Of a DNA stretch of 43,622 bases, positions 26,624 to 34,383 are shown piece after piece. The stretch covers positions 1 through 43,622 of the forward strand of contig CAZOZP010000029.1 in the NCBI GenBank assembly GCA_964584325.1, written 5' to 3'. A model generated the notes under the pieces. That model saw only the letters and a list, made by a program, of their open reading frames with translations. It was not told the DNA's origin and did no database searches. Position 1 is the stretch's first letter. Each line of letters opens with the position of its first letter. The DNA comes from CAZOZP01 sp964584325 (lineage in GTDB: Bacteria; Bacteroidota; Ignavibacteria; Ignavibacteriales; Melioribacteraceae). A program made the position numbers and the translations under genes.

Positions 26624-27549
26624 TTTACCAGTTTCCCTATTCTGTCTATTCTGACTGAGCCAAGTAGTTTAAACATATTTGAAAACGGAATTTCGGGGTC
26701 CCATGACCAATAGACCATAAAAGGCTGACCGAGAATTGCATCTCTTGGAACAAGTCCCCAGAAACGTGAATCTTCGCTTGAATCTCTGTTATCGCCCATC
26801 ATAAAGAAGTAATCTTTTTGAATTTTGTATGAAGTGCTTTCAAGTCCGTTAATTTTAACCACATCACCTATAACCGAAACAACTTCCCGACCGGCTTCAC
26901 GATTAATTATGGTTCTCCACCACTCAATATTATCGCGGTTTATTGGAATTACATCTCCTTCTTTTGGTACAACGTATGGACCGTAATTATCAGGATTCCA
27001 TCCGCTTCCTTTTGGGAAAATTCCCATATCAATATCTTTCTTCCAGAATTTTGGTTTAACAATCGGATTATCATAAACAATATAAGGCGGTATTGGGGCT
27101 TCAGAGCCATTAATAAAAACTACTTTGTCAACTATTTCTATAGTATCTCCGGGCAATGCCATACAGCGTTTTACATAATTCAGAATGGCATCAGATTTTA
27201 GTTGATCGCGATGCCCCGGGTATTCAAATACTATAATATCGCCCCTTTCCGGTTCCGCAAGGCCGGGGAGTGAAAAATAGGGCAGAGCAATATCAGTGAA
27301 TGGTATATTTCTCGGAGATGATGATCCATAAAGAAATTTATTTACAAAAAGGAAATCCCCAATCTGAATAGTATTCAGCATAGAACCGGTAGGTACTCTT
27401 GATGTTTCTATCAAAAAAGATTTTATGAGAATAACAATAATGATTATGTACGTCCACGACCAAATAAAATGTTTGATTTTCTGAGCCGGTGTCTTTATTG
27501 TATTTTCCTTAGGCTTACTTTTCTTTTTCAAAAAATCGAAGTTAATCAC
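26620..27549 (-). CDS. lepB: Signal peptidase I (first of two)
   Basis: This inner-membrane protease removes signal peptides from exported proteins. It has one N-terminal membrane helix (about residues 31-48), the catalytic Ser56 in RVPTGSML, the lysine in NYVKRCMALPGD, and MGDNRDSSEDSRFWG. The start codon is GTG at 27549, supported by AAGGA 6 nt upstream. With 309 residues it contains a long insert between the catalytic boxes, as in Bacteroidota. It is the second lepB copy in the operon, 9 bp behind the other; both have the Ser-Lys pair. Confidence 0.93.
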   Translation of the reverse strand: MINFDFLKKKSKPKENTIKTPAQKIKHFIWSWTYIIIIVILIKSFLIETSRVPTGSMLNTIQIGDFLFVNKFLYGSSSPRNIPFTDIALPYFSLPGLAEPERGDIIVFEYPGHRDQLKSDAILNYVKRCMALPGDTIEIVDKVVFINGSEAPIPPYIVYDNPIVKPKFWKKDIDMGIFPKGSGWNPDNYGPYVVPKEGDVIPINRDNIEWWRTIINREAGREVVSVIGDVVKINGLESTSYKIQKDYFFMMGDNRDSSEDSRFWGLVPRDAILGQPFMVYWSWDPEIPFSNMFKLLGSVRIDRIGKLVK

Positions 27550-27558
27550 AACTATTCC

Positions 27559-28455
27559 TTAATTTATAGTATTAAAAATCCTGTTCCATCTAATATTGGA
27601 GAAATAATCTCCCACAAACGGACCTTGCTTTATGGGTTCAAGTGACCAGTATATCATCATGGCCTTTCCTAGAATTTTTCTTTTTGACACGAAACCCCAA
27701 TAACGACTATCGAAGCTTTCTTCCAGATTATCTCCAAGAACGAAGAATTGGTCGTTCTTCACCTTGTATATGTTTATATAATTTCCATCAGCAAAAACCT
27801 TATTGTCTTCAACAACAATTTTCTTGTACATGCCGTCGTTCCTAAGCAGACATCTCCACTTATAAAGGTTTGAAGGATTTATTGTTATTTCATCTCCGGC
27901 TTTTGGAATTACTATTGAGTCTCCGTCATTTTTTAGCCATTCGTATCCTTTAAATACCCGTGATGGAAGTTTAAAGTAGGAACTGTCGGTTTTTTCAATT
28001 TCATCTATATTGAATATTTTTTTTCCGTTTATGAAGAAAGTTCCTTTCTTCATCACAATCATATCGCCCGGCACCGCAACACACCTCTTTACAAAAGTAC
28101 GCAGATTTATCGTTAGAGAGTCTTCCGATTCATTTTCAAAAAGGATTATGTCACCTGCTTCGGGGTCCCAAATATCAAAGGGTCTTTGGTCGGGAAGTTC
28201 TATGTTTAAAAGAGGTAAAAGTCTTGGAAGTTTGGGTCCGTAAACAAATTTATTTACGAGAATATAATCACCTGAAAGAAGAGTGGGCTGCATTGATACA
28301 GTCGGGATAAAATAAGCTTCGACTAAAAAGAATTTAATCAGCATCAGCACTAAAAGCACAAGTGGCAGGAAGAGTATTACTTTCTTGATTAGTTTTCTTC
28401 GTTTTACCTTTTTCTGAATCTTATTGGCCCTGGCTCTTGCTGCGTGTTCATCCAT
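27559..28455 (-). CDS. lepB: Signal peptidase I (second of two)
   Basis: This paralogue of the downstream lepB has a very basic N-terminus (KIQKKVKRRKLIKK), one membrane helix, the catalytic Ser54 in IPTVSMQPT, the lysine in TFVKRCVAVPGD and LGDNLEESFDSRYWG. The ATG at 28455 is preferred because GGAGG lies 9 nt upstream; the ATG at 28464 directly abuts that GGAGG, which is too close. With the chosen start the gene begins 1 nt after the lepA stop. The two enzymes differ strongly between the boxes, so they may prefer different substrates; that is inference. Confidence 0.92.
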   Translation of the reverse strand: MDEHAARARANKIQKKVKRRKLIKKVILFLPLVLLVLMLIKFFLVEAYFIPTVSMQPTLLSGDYILVNKFVYGPKLPRLLPLLNIELPDQRPFDIWDPEAGDIILFENESEDSLTINLRTFVKRCVAVPGDMIVMKKGTFFINGKKIFNIDEIEKTDSSYFKLPSRVFKGYEWLKNDGDSIVIPKAGDEITINPSNLYKWRCLLRNDGMYKKIVVEDNKVFADGNYINIYKVKNDQFFVLGDNLEESFDSRYWGFVSKRKILGKAMMIYWSLEPIKQGPFVGDYFSNIRWNRIFNTIN

Positions 28456-28456
28456 T

Positions 28457-30253
28457 TTAATCATCCTCCAATTGAAGAACTGCTAAAAATGCTTCCTGGG
28501 GAATTTCAACATTTCCAACCTGTTTCATCCGCTTTTTCCCTTCTTTTTGTTTTTCAAGAAGCTTTCTCTTACGGCTTATATCTCCCCCGTAACATTTTGC
28601 AAGAACATTCTTACGGAGGGCTTTTACTGTAGTTCTGGATATAACCTTACTTCCGATTGCAGCCTGTATGGCAATTTCAAACATCTGGGGTGGTATAAGG
28701 TCTTTTAATTTTGTGGCAACTTTTCTTCCCCAATCGTATGATTTGCTTCTATGAACAATCACAGATAAGGCATCTACCTGATCTCCGTTCAGAAGAATAT
28801 CGAGTTTGACAAGATCGGCTTCCTTGTAGCCTATAAATTCATAATCGAGAGAGGCATATCCTCTGGATATTGATTTCAGTTTATCATAGAAATCAAATAT
28901 TATTTCGGATAAAGGAAATTCATATTGCAAATCTGCTCTGGTCGGATCTAAATAAGTTGTGTTTTTGTAAATTCCTCTTTTATCCATCGCAAGTTTCATT
29001 ATGCTGCCAACATAATCACTTGGGGTTACAATCTGAGCTTTGATATAAGGTTCTTCAATTTTCTCTATAACGCCAACTTCCGGCATCTCTGCGGGATTAT
29101 CGACCACTTTCATTGTGCCGTTTTTCAGATGGACATAATATTCCACGTTGGGCATTGTAGTAACTATGTTCTGATTAAACTCTCTTTCGAGCCTTTCCTG
29201 AACAATTTCCATATGCAGCATACCAAGAAAACCGCATCGGAATCCGAAGCCTAAGGCTGCCGATGTTTCAGGAACATATATAAGAGCGGAATCATTAAGA
29301 CGGAATTTGTCCAGCGCATCCCTTAAATCTTCGTAGTCATCTGAGTTTGCCGGATAAAGTCCGCTGTAAACCATCGGCTTAATTTCTTTGTAGCCTGGCA
29401 GCGGTGTCTCTGCTCCGTTTTTGGTGTGGGTGATTGTATCCCCGACTTTGGTATCATGAACATCTCTTATATTTGCAATTACATAACCTACATTACCGGC
29501 GGATATTTCTTTTGTTCTTATCTTTGAAAGACCAAGAATGCCGACTTCTTCTGACTGAAATTCTTTATCGCTGACAAAAAAGCGGATATTCTCTTTTTCT
29601 TTTAATGTTCCGTTTACAACTCTTATATAGGCAATTGCTCCCCGATATGGATCGAAAACGGAATCGAAGACTAAAGCCTGCAGCGGCTTTTCCGGATCAC
29701 CCAGCGGGGGAGGAATCCTTTTTACAATTTCAACCAATACCTGATCTATATTCAGTCTGGACTTTGCACTTATCAGAAGAATGTCTTCGGGTTTACAACC
29801 AATCAGGTCAATAATCTGCGACTTAACTGTTTCGACAATTGCCCCGGGAAGGTCAACTTTATTGATAACCGGAATTATTTCCAATCCGGCTTCAATTGCA
29901 AGATATAGATTGGAAATTGTCTGTGCTTCAACTCCCTGAGCGGCATCAACTACCAGAATTGCACCTTCACAGGCGGCAAGTGACCGCGAAACTTCGTAGG
30001 TGAAATCTACGTGGCCGGGAGTATCAATAAGATTAAGTGTATATTCCACATTGTCTTCGGCTGTATATTTCATTTGAATTGCGTGCGATTTTATTGTAAT
30101 ACCTCTCTCTCTCTCGAGGTCAAGGTCATCTAATAGCTGCGATTTCAGCTCCCGCTGACTAACTGTGTTTGTCATTTCAAGAAGACAATCAGCCAGAGTT
30201 GACTTACCATGATCAATGTGTGCAATTATGCAAAAGTTACGATATTTTTTCAT
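28457..30253 (-). CDS. lepA: Elongation factor 4 (back-translocase LepA)
   Basis: LepA is a translational GTPase that resembles EF-G and acts on stalled or initiating ribosomes. The 598-residue length is normal. G1 is AHIDHGKSTL, G2 ERERGITIKSHA, G3 DTPGHVDF, and G4 NKVDLPGA. The C-terminal LepA domain ends with SRKRKLLEKQKEGKKRMK. It is the first gene of the five-gene cluster with two lepB genes, the protease and the methyltransferase, continuing the classical lepA-lepB linkage. The 150-bp AT-rich upstream region is shared with the divergent propeller gene. Confidence 0.98.
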   Translation of the reverse strand: MKKYRNFCIIAHIDHGKSTLADCLLEMTNTVSQRELKSQLLDDLDLERERGITIKSHAIQMKYTAEDNVEYTLNLIDTPGHVDFTYEVSRSLAACEGAILVVDAAQGVEAQTISNLYLAIEAGLEIIPVINKVDLPGAIVETVKSQIIDLIGCKPEDILLISAKSRLNIDQVLVEIVKRIPPPLGDPEKPLQALVFDSVFDPYRGAIAYIRVVNGTLKEKENIRFFVSDKEFQSEEVGILGLSKIRTKEISAGNVGYVIANIRDVHDTKVGDTITHTKNGAETPLPGYKEIKPMVYSGLYPANSDDYEDLRDALDKFRLNDSALIYVPETSAALGFGFRCGFLGMLHMEIVQERLEREFNQNIVTTMPNVEYYVHLKNGTMKVVDNPAEMPEVGVIEKIEEPYIKAQIVTPSDYVGSIMKLAMDKRGIYKNTTYLDPTRADLQYEFPLSEIIFDFYDKLKSISRGYASLDYEFIGYKEADLVKLDILLNGDQVDALSVIVHRSKSYDWGRKVATKLKDLIPPQMFEIAIQAAIGSKVISRTTVKALRKNVLAKCYGGDISRKRKLLEKQKEGKKRMKQVGNVEIPQEAFLAVLQLEDD

Positions 30254-30356
30254 TATTCTTTTTTTATTTTTAGCATAGAAATATATATATACACCGTGCT
30301 AATATCAATAAATAAAGAATTAAATACTTATATGTTTATTTAAGTCTAATAATTCG

Positions 30357-30364
30357 TATTTTTG
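30357..30364 (+). promoter_or_regulatory. -7 promoter box candidate
   Basis: TATTTTTG matches TAnnTTTG and lies 40 bp ahead of the ATG of the propeller fusion gene. The expected -33 TTTG is only weakly represented (TGTTTA about 20 bp upstream), so confidence is low. Confidence 0.3.
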
Positions 30365-30403
30365 AAAAAACAGTTATGCTTATTTAATAAATCGACAGGT
30401 TAT

Positions 30404-32230
30404 ATGAAAATATCAATCATTGTACTGCTTATTTTATCCGGAATTACATTCGGACAGGCAAAAAAAATCGCTTGGTTTAATAATACATTAGTTTCAGAAA
30501 ATTCTGAAAATACTGCCTTTAAAGAATCTGTTAAGTCATTGGCTGATTTTTCTGAAATCGAGGTTGCTGTTTTATCCGGAAATCTTACATCTGAAGGGAA
30601 ACTTTCTCAGTTTGAAATAATTAAAAATGAATTGGTAAATTCCAAAATACCCTATTACCTTCTACCGGGAGAAAAAGATCTTAAATGGAGTGAAATGGGA
30701 GCTTCAAACTTCAGTTCAGTCTGGGAAGAAAAGCGATTCGTGTTTCAGGTTGGCAGAACTTATTTTATAGGAATACCATCTTATTTGCCTTTTTATGAAA
30801 CCGGACATTACTCTATCGAAGATATCGAGTGGCTTGCCGGTGAGCTTATAAACATTCCTTACGATGCAGATATTTTTCTTTTTCTTGATCAGGCACCGGT
30901 TCCTGCATTAACCGATAATTCGTTCAGGCTTGTAAATTTGTTGAATGACAGGCGTATATCATCTTTTCTTTTAGGGAGTTCTTATCAGGGAACAGAACTT
31001 ACCGGGATTGCTGACTGTATTGTTCCGGCAGAATTAAACGGGCAGGATGGCGGATTTATTATTAACATAATTGAATGTCGGGAAGATTCAGTTTTGATTG
31101 ACCGATATACAAAAAATGGATTTTCAGGGAGAATCTATGGTAAAAGACTACCCGGTAAAATGTTTTCTGCCAGACAGGAAACCGCATTATTCAGTAAGTT
31201 CAATTCGGATTTGATTTGGAAAACTGATATAAAAACTACCGTTATATCTCCCGTTACATTCTGGGATAACAGAGTTTTTTCGGTTTTCTTCAACGGAATA
31301 ATAAGCTGCTTTGACTTAAACAGCAGATTCCTCTGGAATTATGATACTTATGGAGATGTTGTAAGCAGACCTGTAATCATTGACGGTAATTTGATTGTAG
31401 GTAATCTGCAGGGCGATGTTATCAGCATTGATGCAGAAACCGGTCAAACAATTCAATCAACAGGTTACGACGAGGCTGTCACTTCGCCTCTTAAAGCAAT
31501 TCCAAACAGAACAACCAAAAATGTAGTAAACCATAGAAGAGGGGAATACGCTGTAGTTTTCGGTACTTCTGCCGGTTCGGTTATCTGCTTTGACGCTGAT
31601 ACATTTGAGGAGATTTGGCGCAATACTGATGCAAGAGGTCTTATTAGTTCTGATATCCTTTATTCTGATAACCGGATTGTGTTCAGCAGTGCTGATGGGG
31701 CAGTATATTGTTTGGATGCCAGGGACGGCATTCTGATATGGAAATGGCAGGAGTCTTTATCTCCTAATCCTCAGTATAGTAATTATAACATTGCCACCAA
31801 CGGAAATAATGTTTTTATTGCAACAGTAAATGAAGTTTATGCAATTGATATTCAGATTGGCCGAACAATTTGGAAACAGAAAATTTCTAACTGCAATTCT
31901 GTTTCACTAACGGACGATAAAAGTAAGGTTTTACTTACGGAAAGGAATGGGAGTTTTTACGAACTTGCTGCTTCAGACGGGAAAAAACTAAATGAAGTAA
32001 GTCTTAAACAATACGGTTCTCCGAATCCGATTCCCGCTTTGGATCTGGAAGGGAAGTATTATATTGCTTTGAATTCCGGTCACATAATAAAAATATCTAA
32101 CGGAAAAGCAGTGCCTGTCCTTTTTAACGGAAAGGCGGGATATAATTCTCTGACAGTAGTTAAAGATGAGTTCGTTCTTGCATCGAATGTTGACGGAAGA
32201 TTCTTTTTGTTCAAATCCAAACGGGATTAA
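30404..32230 (+). CDS. Secreted metallophosphatase-like (metal ligands lost) plus PQQ-type beta-propeller protein
   Basis: The start is set at the ATG at 30404, which opens a clean signal peptide (MKISIIVLLILSGITFGQA); a TTG 42 bp upstream is in frame. Residues 20 to about 260 follow the order of calcineurin-like phosphoesterases: VAVLSGNLTSEG, KIPYYLLPGEKDLKW, FIGIPSYLPF, EDIEWLAGEL, DIFLFLDQAP, and SSFLLGSSYQG. The metal ligands are replaced: GD by GN, GNHD by GEKD, the histidine before P by Asp-Gln, GHxH by GSSY. Residues 265 to the end are about seven propeller blades of the PQQ/BamB kind (LIWKTDIKTTV, FLWNYDTYGDV, EIWRNTDARG, LIWKWQES, TIWKQKIS). It is probably a periplasmic or surface scaffold or sensor rather than an enzyme. 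Divergent from lepA. Confidence 0.85.
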   Translation: MKISIIVLLILSGITFGQAKKIAWFNNTLVSENSENTAFKESVKSLADFSEIEVAVLSGNLTSEGKLSQFEIIKNELVNSKIPYYLLPGEKDLKWSEMGASNFSSVWEEKRFVFQVGRTYFIGIPSYLPFYETGHYSIEDIEWLAGELINIPYDADIFLFLDQAPVPALTDNSFRLVNLLNDRRISSFLLGSSYQGTELTGIADCIVPAELNGQDGGFIINIIECREDSVLIDRYTKNGFSGRIYGKRLPGKMFSARQETALFSKFNSDLIWKTDIKTTVISPVTFWDNRVFSVFFNGIISCFDLNSRFLWNYDTYGDVVSRPVIIDGNLIVGNLQGDVISIDAETGQTIQSTGYDEAVTSPLKAIPNRTTKNVVNHRRGEYAVVFGTSAGSVICFDADTFEEIWRNTDARGLISSDILYSDNRIVFSSADGAVYCLDARDGILIWKWQESLSPNPQYSNYNIATNGNNVFIATVNEVYAIDIQIGRTIWKQKISNCNSVSLTDDKSKVLLTERNGSFYELAASDGKKLNEVSLKQYGSPNPIPALDLEGKYYIALNSGHIIKISNGKAVPVLFNGKAGYNSLTVVKDEFVLASNVDGRFFLFKSKRD

Positions 32231-32391
32231 ACCCAAATTTGTCATTGAGGAAGAAAGTAATGACAAATCGCCTAACAAAATCTAAATCCCGCAAAATGCG
32301 GGATAAGATTTTGTAAGGCGGGGTTACCCAAATTATTCTTTCTTTGCAATGGTATTCAGTGATAAAGATTTTCTAACGAATAATTTGGGTT
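32230..32391. repeat. Hairpin-rich MITE/REP-like element, 162 bp
   Basis: The element is bounded by perfect 10-bp inverted ends, AACCCAAATT (32230-32239) and AATTTGGGTT (32382-32391). Inside are three hairpins: ATTTGTCATT/AATGACAAAT (32237-32268), a strong stem CAAAATCT plus ATCCCGCA around an AAA loop (32276-32313), and ACCCAAATTATTC/GAATAATTTGGGT (32326-32390). Its left end begins inside the stop codon of the propeller gene, and its right end is 8 bp from the sufE stop. No protein is encoded. The right 51 bp recur at 1-51. It may also act as a terminator between the converging genes. Confidence 0.7.
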
Positions 32392-32398
32392 AAACAGA

Positions 32399-32827
32399 TT
32401 ATTTTCCGCTTTGCATAGCTTTGAAAGCAACTGCATACAATTGTATTTGCTTCAGCATTGAACCTAATCCGTTTTTTCTTGTCGGGGAAAGATGGTTTTC
32501 AATTCCTATTGCTTTTAGAAAATCAGGCGGAGTGCTTAAAATACTTTCCGGCGTTTCACCTGAATATACTTTTACAAGGATTGCAATTAAACCTTTAACT
32601 ATCATTGCATCACTGTCGGCAAGGAATTCGACTTTCCCATCCCTGAATTCGGCTTTAAGCCAAACCTGCGACTGACAGCCTTCAATCTTAAAAGAATCTT
32701 TTTTGTGTTCATCGGGAAAGGAAGCTAGTTCCTTTCCCAATTTAATGATGTATGCGTATTTTTCATCCCAGTCCGGCAGATCCTTAAATACTTCAATTAT
32801 TGCTTTCTGTTTTTCTGTTATGTTCAT
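32399..32827 (-). CDS. sufE: SufE-type cysteine desulfuration protein
   Basis: SufE accepts sulfur from the desulfurase SufS on a conserved cysteine and passes it to the Fe-S scaffold. The 142-residue protein has that cysteine at position 51 (KIEGCQSQVWL), the same number as in E. coli SufE, with LADSDAMIVKGLIAILVKVYSG and the end helix of the family. Its ATG overlaps the DUF3078 stop (TAATG). No other suf gene is nearby. Confidence 0.95.
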   Translation of the reverse strand: MNITEKQKAIIEVFKDLPDWDEKYAYIIKLGKELASFPDEHKKDSFKIEGCQSQVWLKAEFRDGKVEFLADSDAMIVKGLIAILVKVYSGETPESILSTPPDFLKAIGIENHLSPTRKNGLGSMLKQIQLYAVAFKAMQSGK

Positions 32828-33663
32828 TAGAGAATCCTATATGCAATTCCTAACTGAAGTGCTTCTTTCATTTGAGTTCTTCTTGACTGACTGATCTCGT
32901 GAACTAAAAGAAAATTGATATTTACATTAATGAAAGAATTCACCTTGGCTACAAGGTTATTATCCCACCTTACATCCCAGACATCAAGGCTTTCGAATCT
33001 GCTGAAAAGTCTTAATTTGCTCTTATAAGTTATGTTTTCCATAACTCCGAATTCTGCATCCGTTACTGATTCGATACCGGTTTCAAATTTAAACTTTTCA
33101 ATTTTATTAGTTTCAGGATCATCTGAATATGAATGAAATTCATTTGTAAAAACTTCCTGAAAGGCAACACCCATTCTTGTAGTTACTTTTTCATACTGAT
33201 TGTATGCAAAACCAATGCTTTGTGTTATATATCCGGGGTCGAAGAAATCAGCTATTGAAACAACAGGTTCAACTTTATAATCATAGCCTTTTGTTATTTG
33301 TGTGCGGACGGAATTGCTGATAAAAGGATCAATAGACCAGCCGGCTTGATATGACAGAACACTTTCAAGGAAGATTTCATTATCGTTGGTCCTGTAATCT
33401 GTTCCACCTATCTTTGTGCGGCCGTAAGCAGCTTTGAACTGATTTGCAAATCTCCAGTCCTGAGTTTTATATAAAAGACTGAAATCTGTGAATACTGTCC
33501 AGGTGATACTGTTATCACCTCCTTTAGACCAATTCTTAAAAGAAATCTGGCTTAGATTTAATCCGGTAACTAATGAAGGATGCCATTTGTAAAGAGTAGT
33601 ATCGGTTTCCTGTGCTGATATCACGAGTGTTATCAAAAATAATAGTAAAAATATTTTTTTCAT
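32827..33663 (-). CDS. DUF3078 family outer-membrane protein
   Basis: This 278-residue protein has a signal peptide (IFLLLFLITLVISAQ) followed by WHPSLVTGLNLSQISFKNWSKGGDNS, the hallmark start of DUF3078 proteins. The rest is alternating beta-strand sequence with aromatic girdles, fitting an outer-membrane beta-barrel. Function is unknown in the family. The frame stays open a further 580 bp upstream, but this overlaps the DoxX-like gene on the other strand and lacks sense as protein; the ATG at 33663 directly before the signal peptide is the real start. Confidence 0.9.
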   Translation of the reverse strand: MKKIFLLLFLITLVISAQETDTTLYKWHPSLVTGLNLSQISFKNWSKGGDNSITWTVFTDFSLLYKTQDWRFANQFKAAYGRTKIGGTDYRTNDNEIFLESVLSYQAGWSIDPFISNSVRTQITKGYDYKVEPVVSIADFFDPGYITQSIGFAYNQYEKVTTRMGVAFQEVFTNEFHSYSDDPETNKIEKFKFETGIESVTDAEFGVMENITYKSKLRLFSRFESLDVWDVRWDNNLVAKVNSFINVNINFLLVHEISQSRRTQMKEALQLGIAYRIL

Positions 33664-33841
33664 TATATTCCTTAAATTATTATGTGTGCAAAAATAACAC
33701 TTTTTATTTAAATACTTAATATCGGAGATAACAATCCGCAAAAAAACAGCTCTAATGTCCGCTTTATCTTGCCGAAGGGTGTTGTTATCATTATATTCAG
33801 GTGCAGGAAAAAAGACATAATAACTTATTAGAGAGATAACT

Positions 33842-34315
33842 ATGAGTAAAATAGAAGAAAGATTAATAAATAAATACTTGAAGAATTTTGATATAGCTTT
33901 AACCGGACTTATGGCATTAACGGGTGTTAAGTTATTAAGAATCGGTCTCGGAATTGTGTTCTTTTGGTTTGGGATGCTTAAATTTTTTCCGGGAGTAAGT
34001 CCGGCTGAACAACTTGTAGTGTCAACAGTTACATTTATTGATCCTGCAATATTCCTTCCAGTATTGGCATTGTGGGAATCAGTAATCGGACTTGGACTGA
34101 TAACCGGGAAATTTATGAGGCTGACTCTTTTTCTTCTTTTTATGCAGATGCCGGGTACAGCTTTGCCGTTAGTAATGGTTCCTGAAGCTGTTTGGACAAG
34201 CTTTCCGTTTGCCCTTACTCTGGAAGGACAGTATATTTTCAAAAATCTTGTTATAATTGGCGGAGGAATTGTTCTCGGAGGAACTGTGCGCGGAGGTAAG
34301 GTGATTCCGGAATAA
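33842..34315 (+). CDS. DoxX/DUF417-like integral membrane protein
   Basis: This 157-residue protein has four hydrophobic helices, with RIGLGIVFFWFGMLKFFPG in the first, which fits the DoxX-like or YkgB (DUF417) group of small membrane proteins. Its substrate or redox role is unknown. It is divergent from the DUF3078 gene and precedes the ATPase gene by 68 bp on the same strand. A possible promoter TTG-N20-TATATTCA lies around 33768-33798. Confidence 0.75.
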   Translation: MSKIEERLINKYLKNFDIALTGLMALTGVKLLRIGLGIVFFWFGMLKFFPGVSPAEQLVVSTVTFIDPAIFLPVLALWESVIGLGLITGKFMRLTLFLLFMQMPGTALPLVMVPEAVWTSFPFALTLEGQYIFKNLVIIGGGIVLGGTVRGGKVIPE

Positions 34316-34327
34316 TTATATCTTGCT

Positions 34328-34357
34328 TTTGTTAGTCGGTAATTATTGTTATTTTTA
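34328..34357 (+). promoter_or_regulatory. Bacteroidota-type promoter candidate
   Basis: TTTG (34328-34331), 18 nt, then TATTTTTA (34350-34357) approximates TTTG-N19-TAnnTTTG with one mismatch in the -7 box. It lies 27 bp before the ATG of the HerA/YjgR-type ATPase gene. Confidence 0.35.
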
Positions 34358-34383
34358 CTTCAATAATTACAAATGGGGAAACT

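Noticed and set aside
32270..32319. attC-like integron recombination site (GCCTAAC ... GTAAGGC around a long palindrome)
   Set aside because: The right core has GTA instead of the required GTT, the stem is only 50 bp, and no integrase or cassette is present; it is the central hairpin of the MITE-like element.
33664..34242. Upstream extension of the DUF3078 reading frame on the minus strand
   Set aside because: It lies antisense to the DoxX-like gene, has no family match, and the signal peptide begins at the ATG at 33663.
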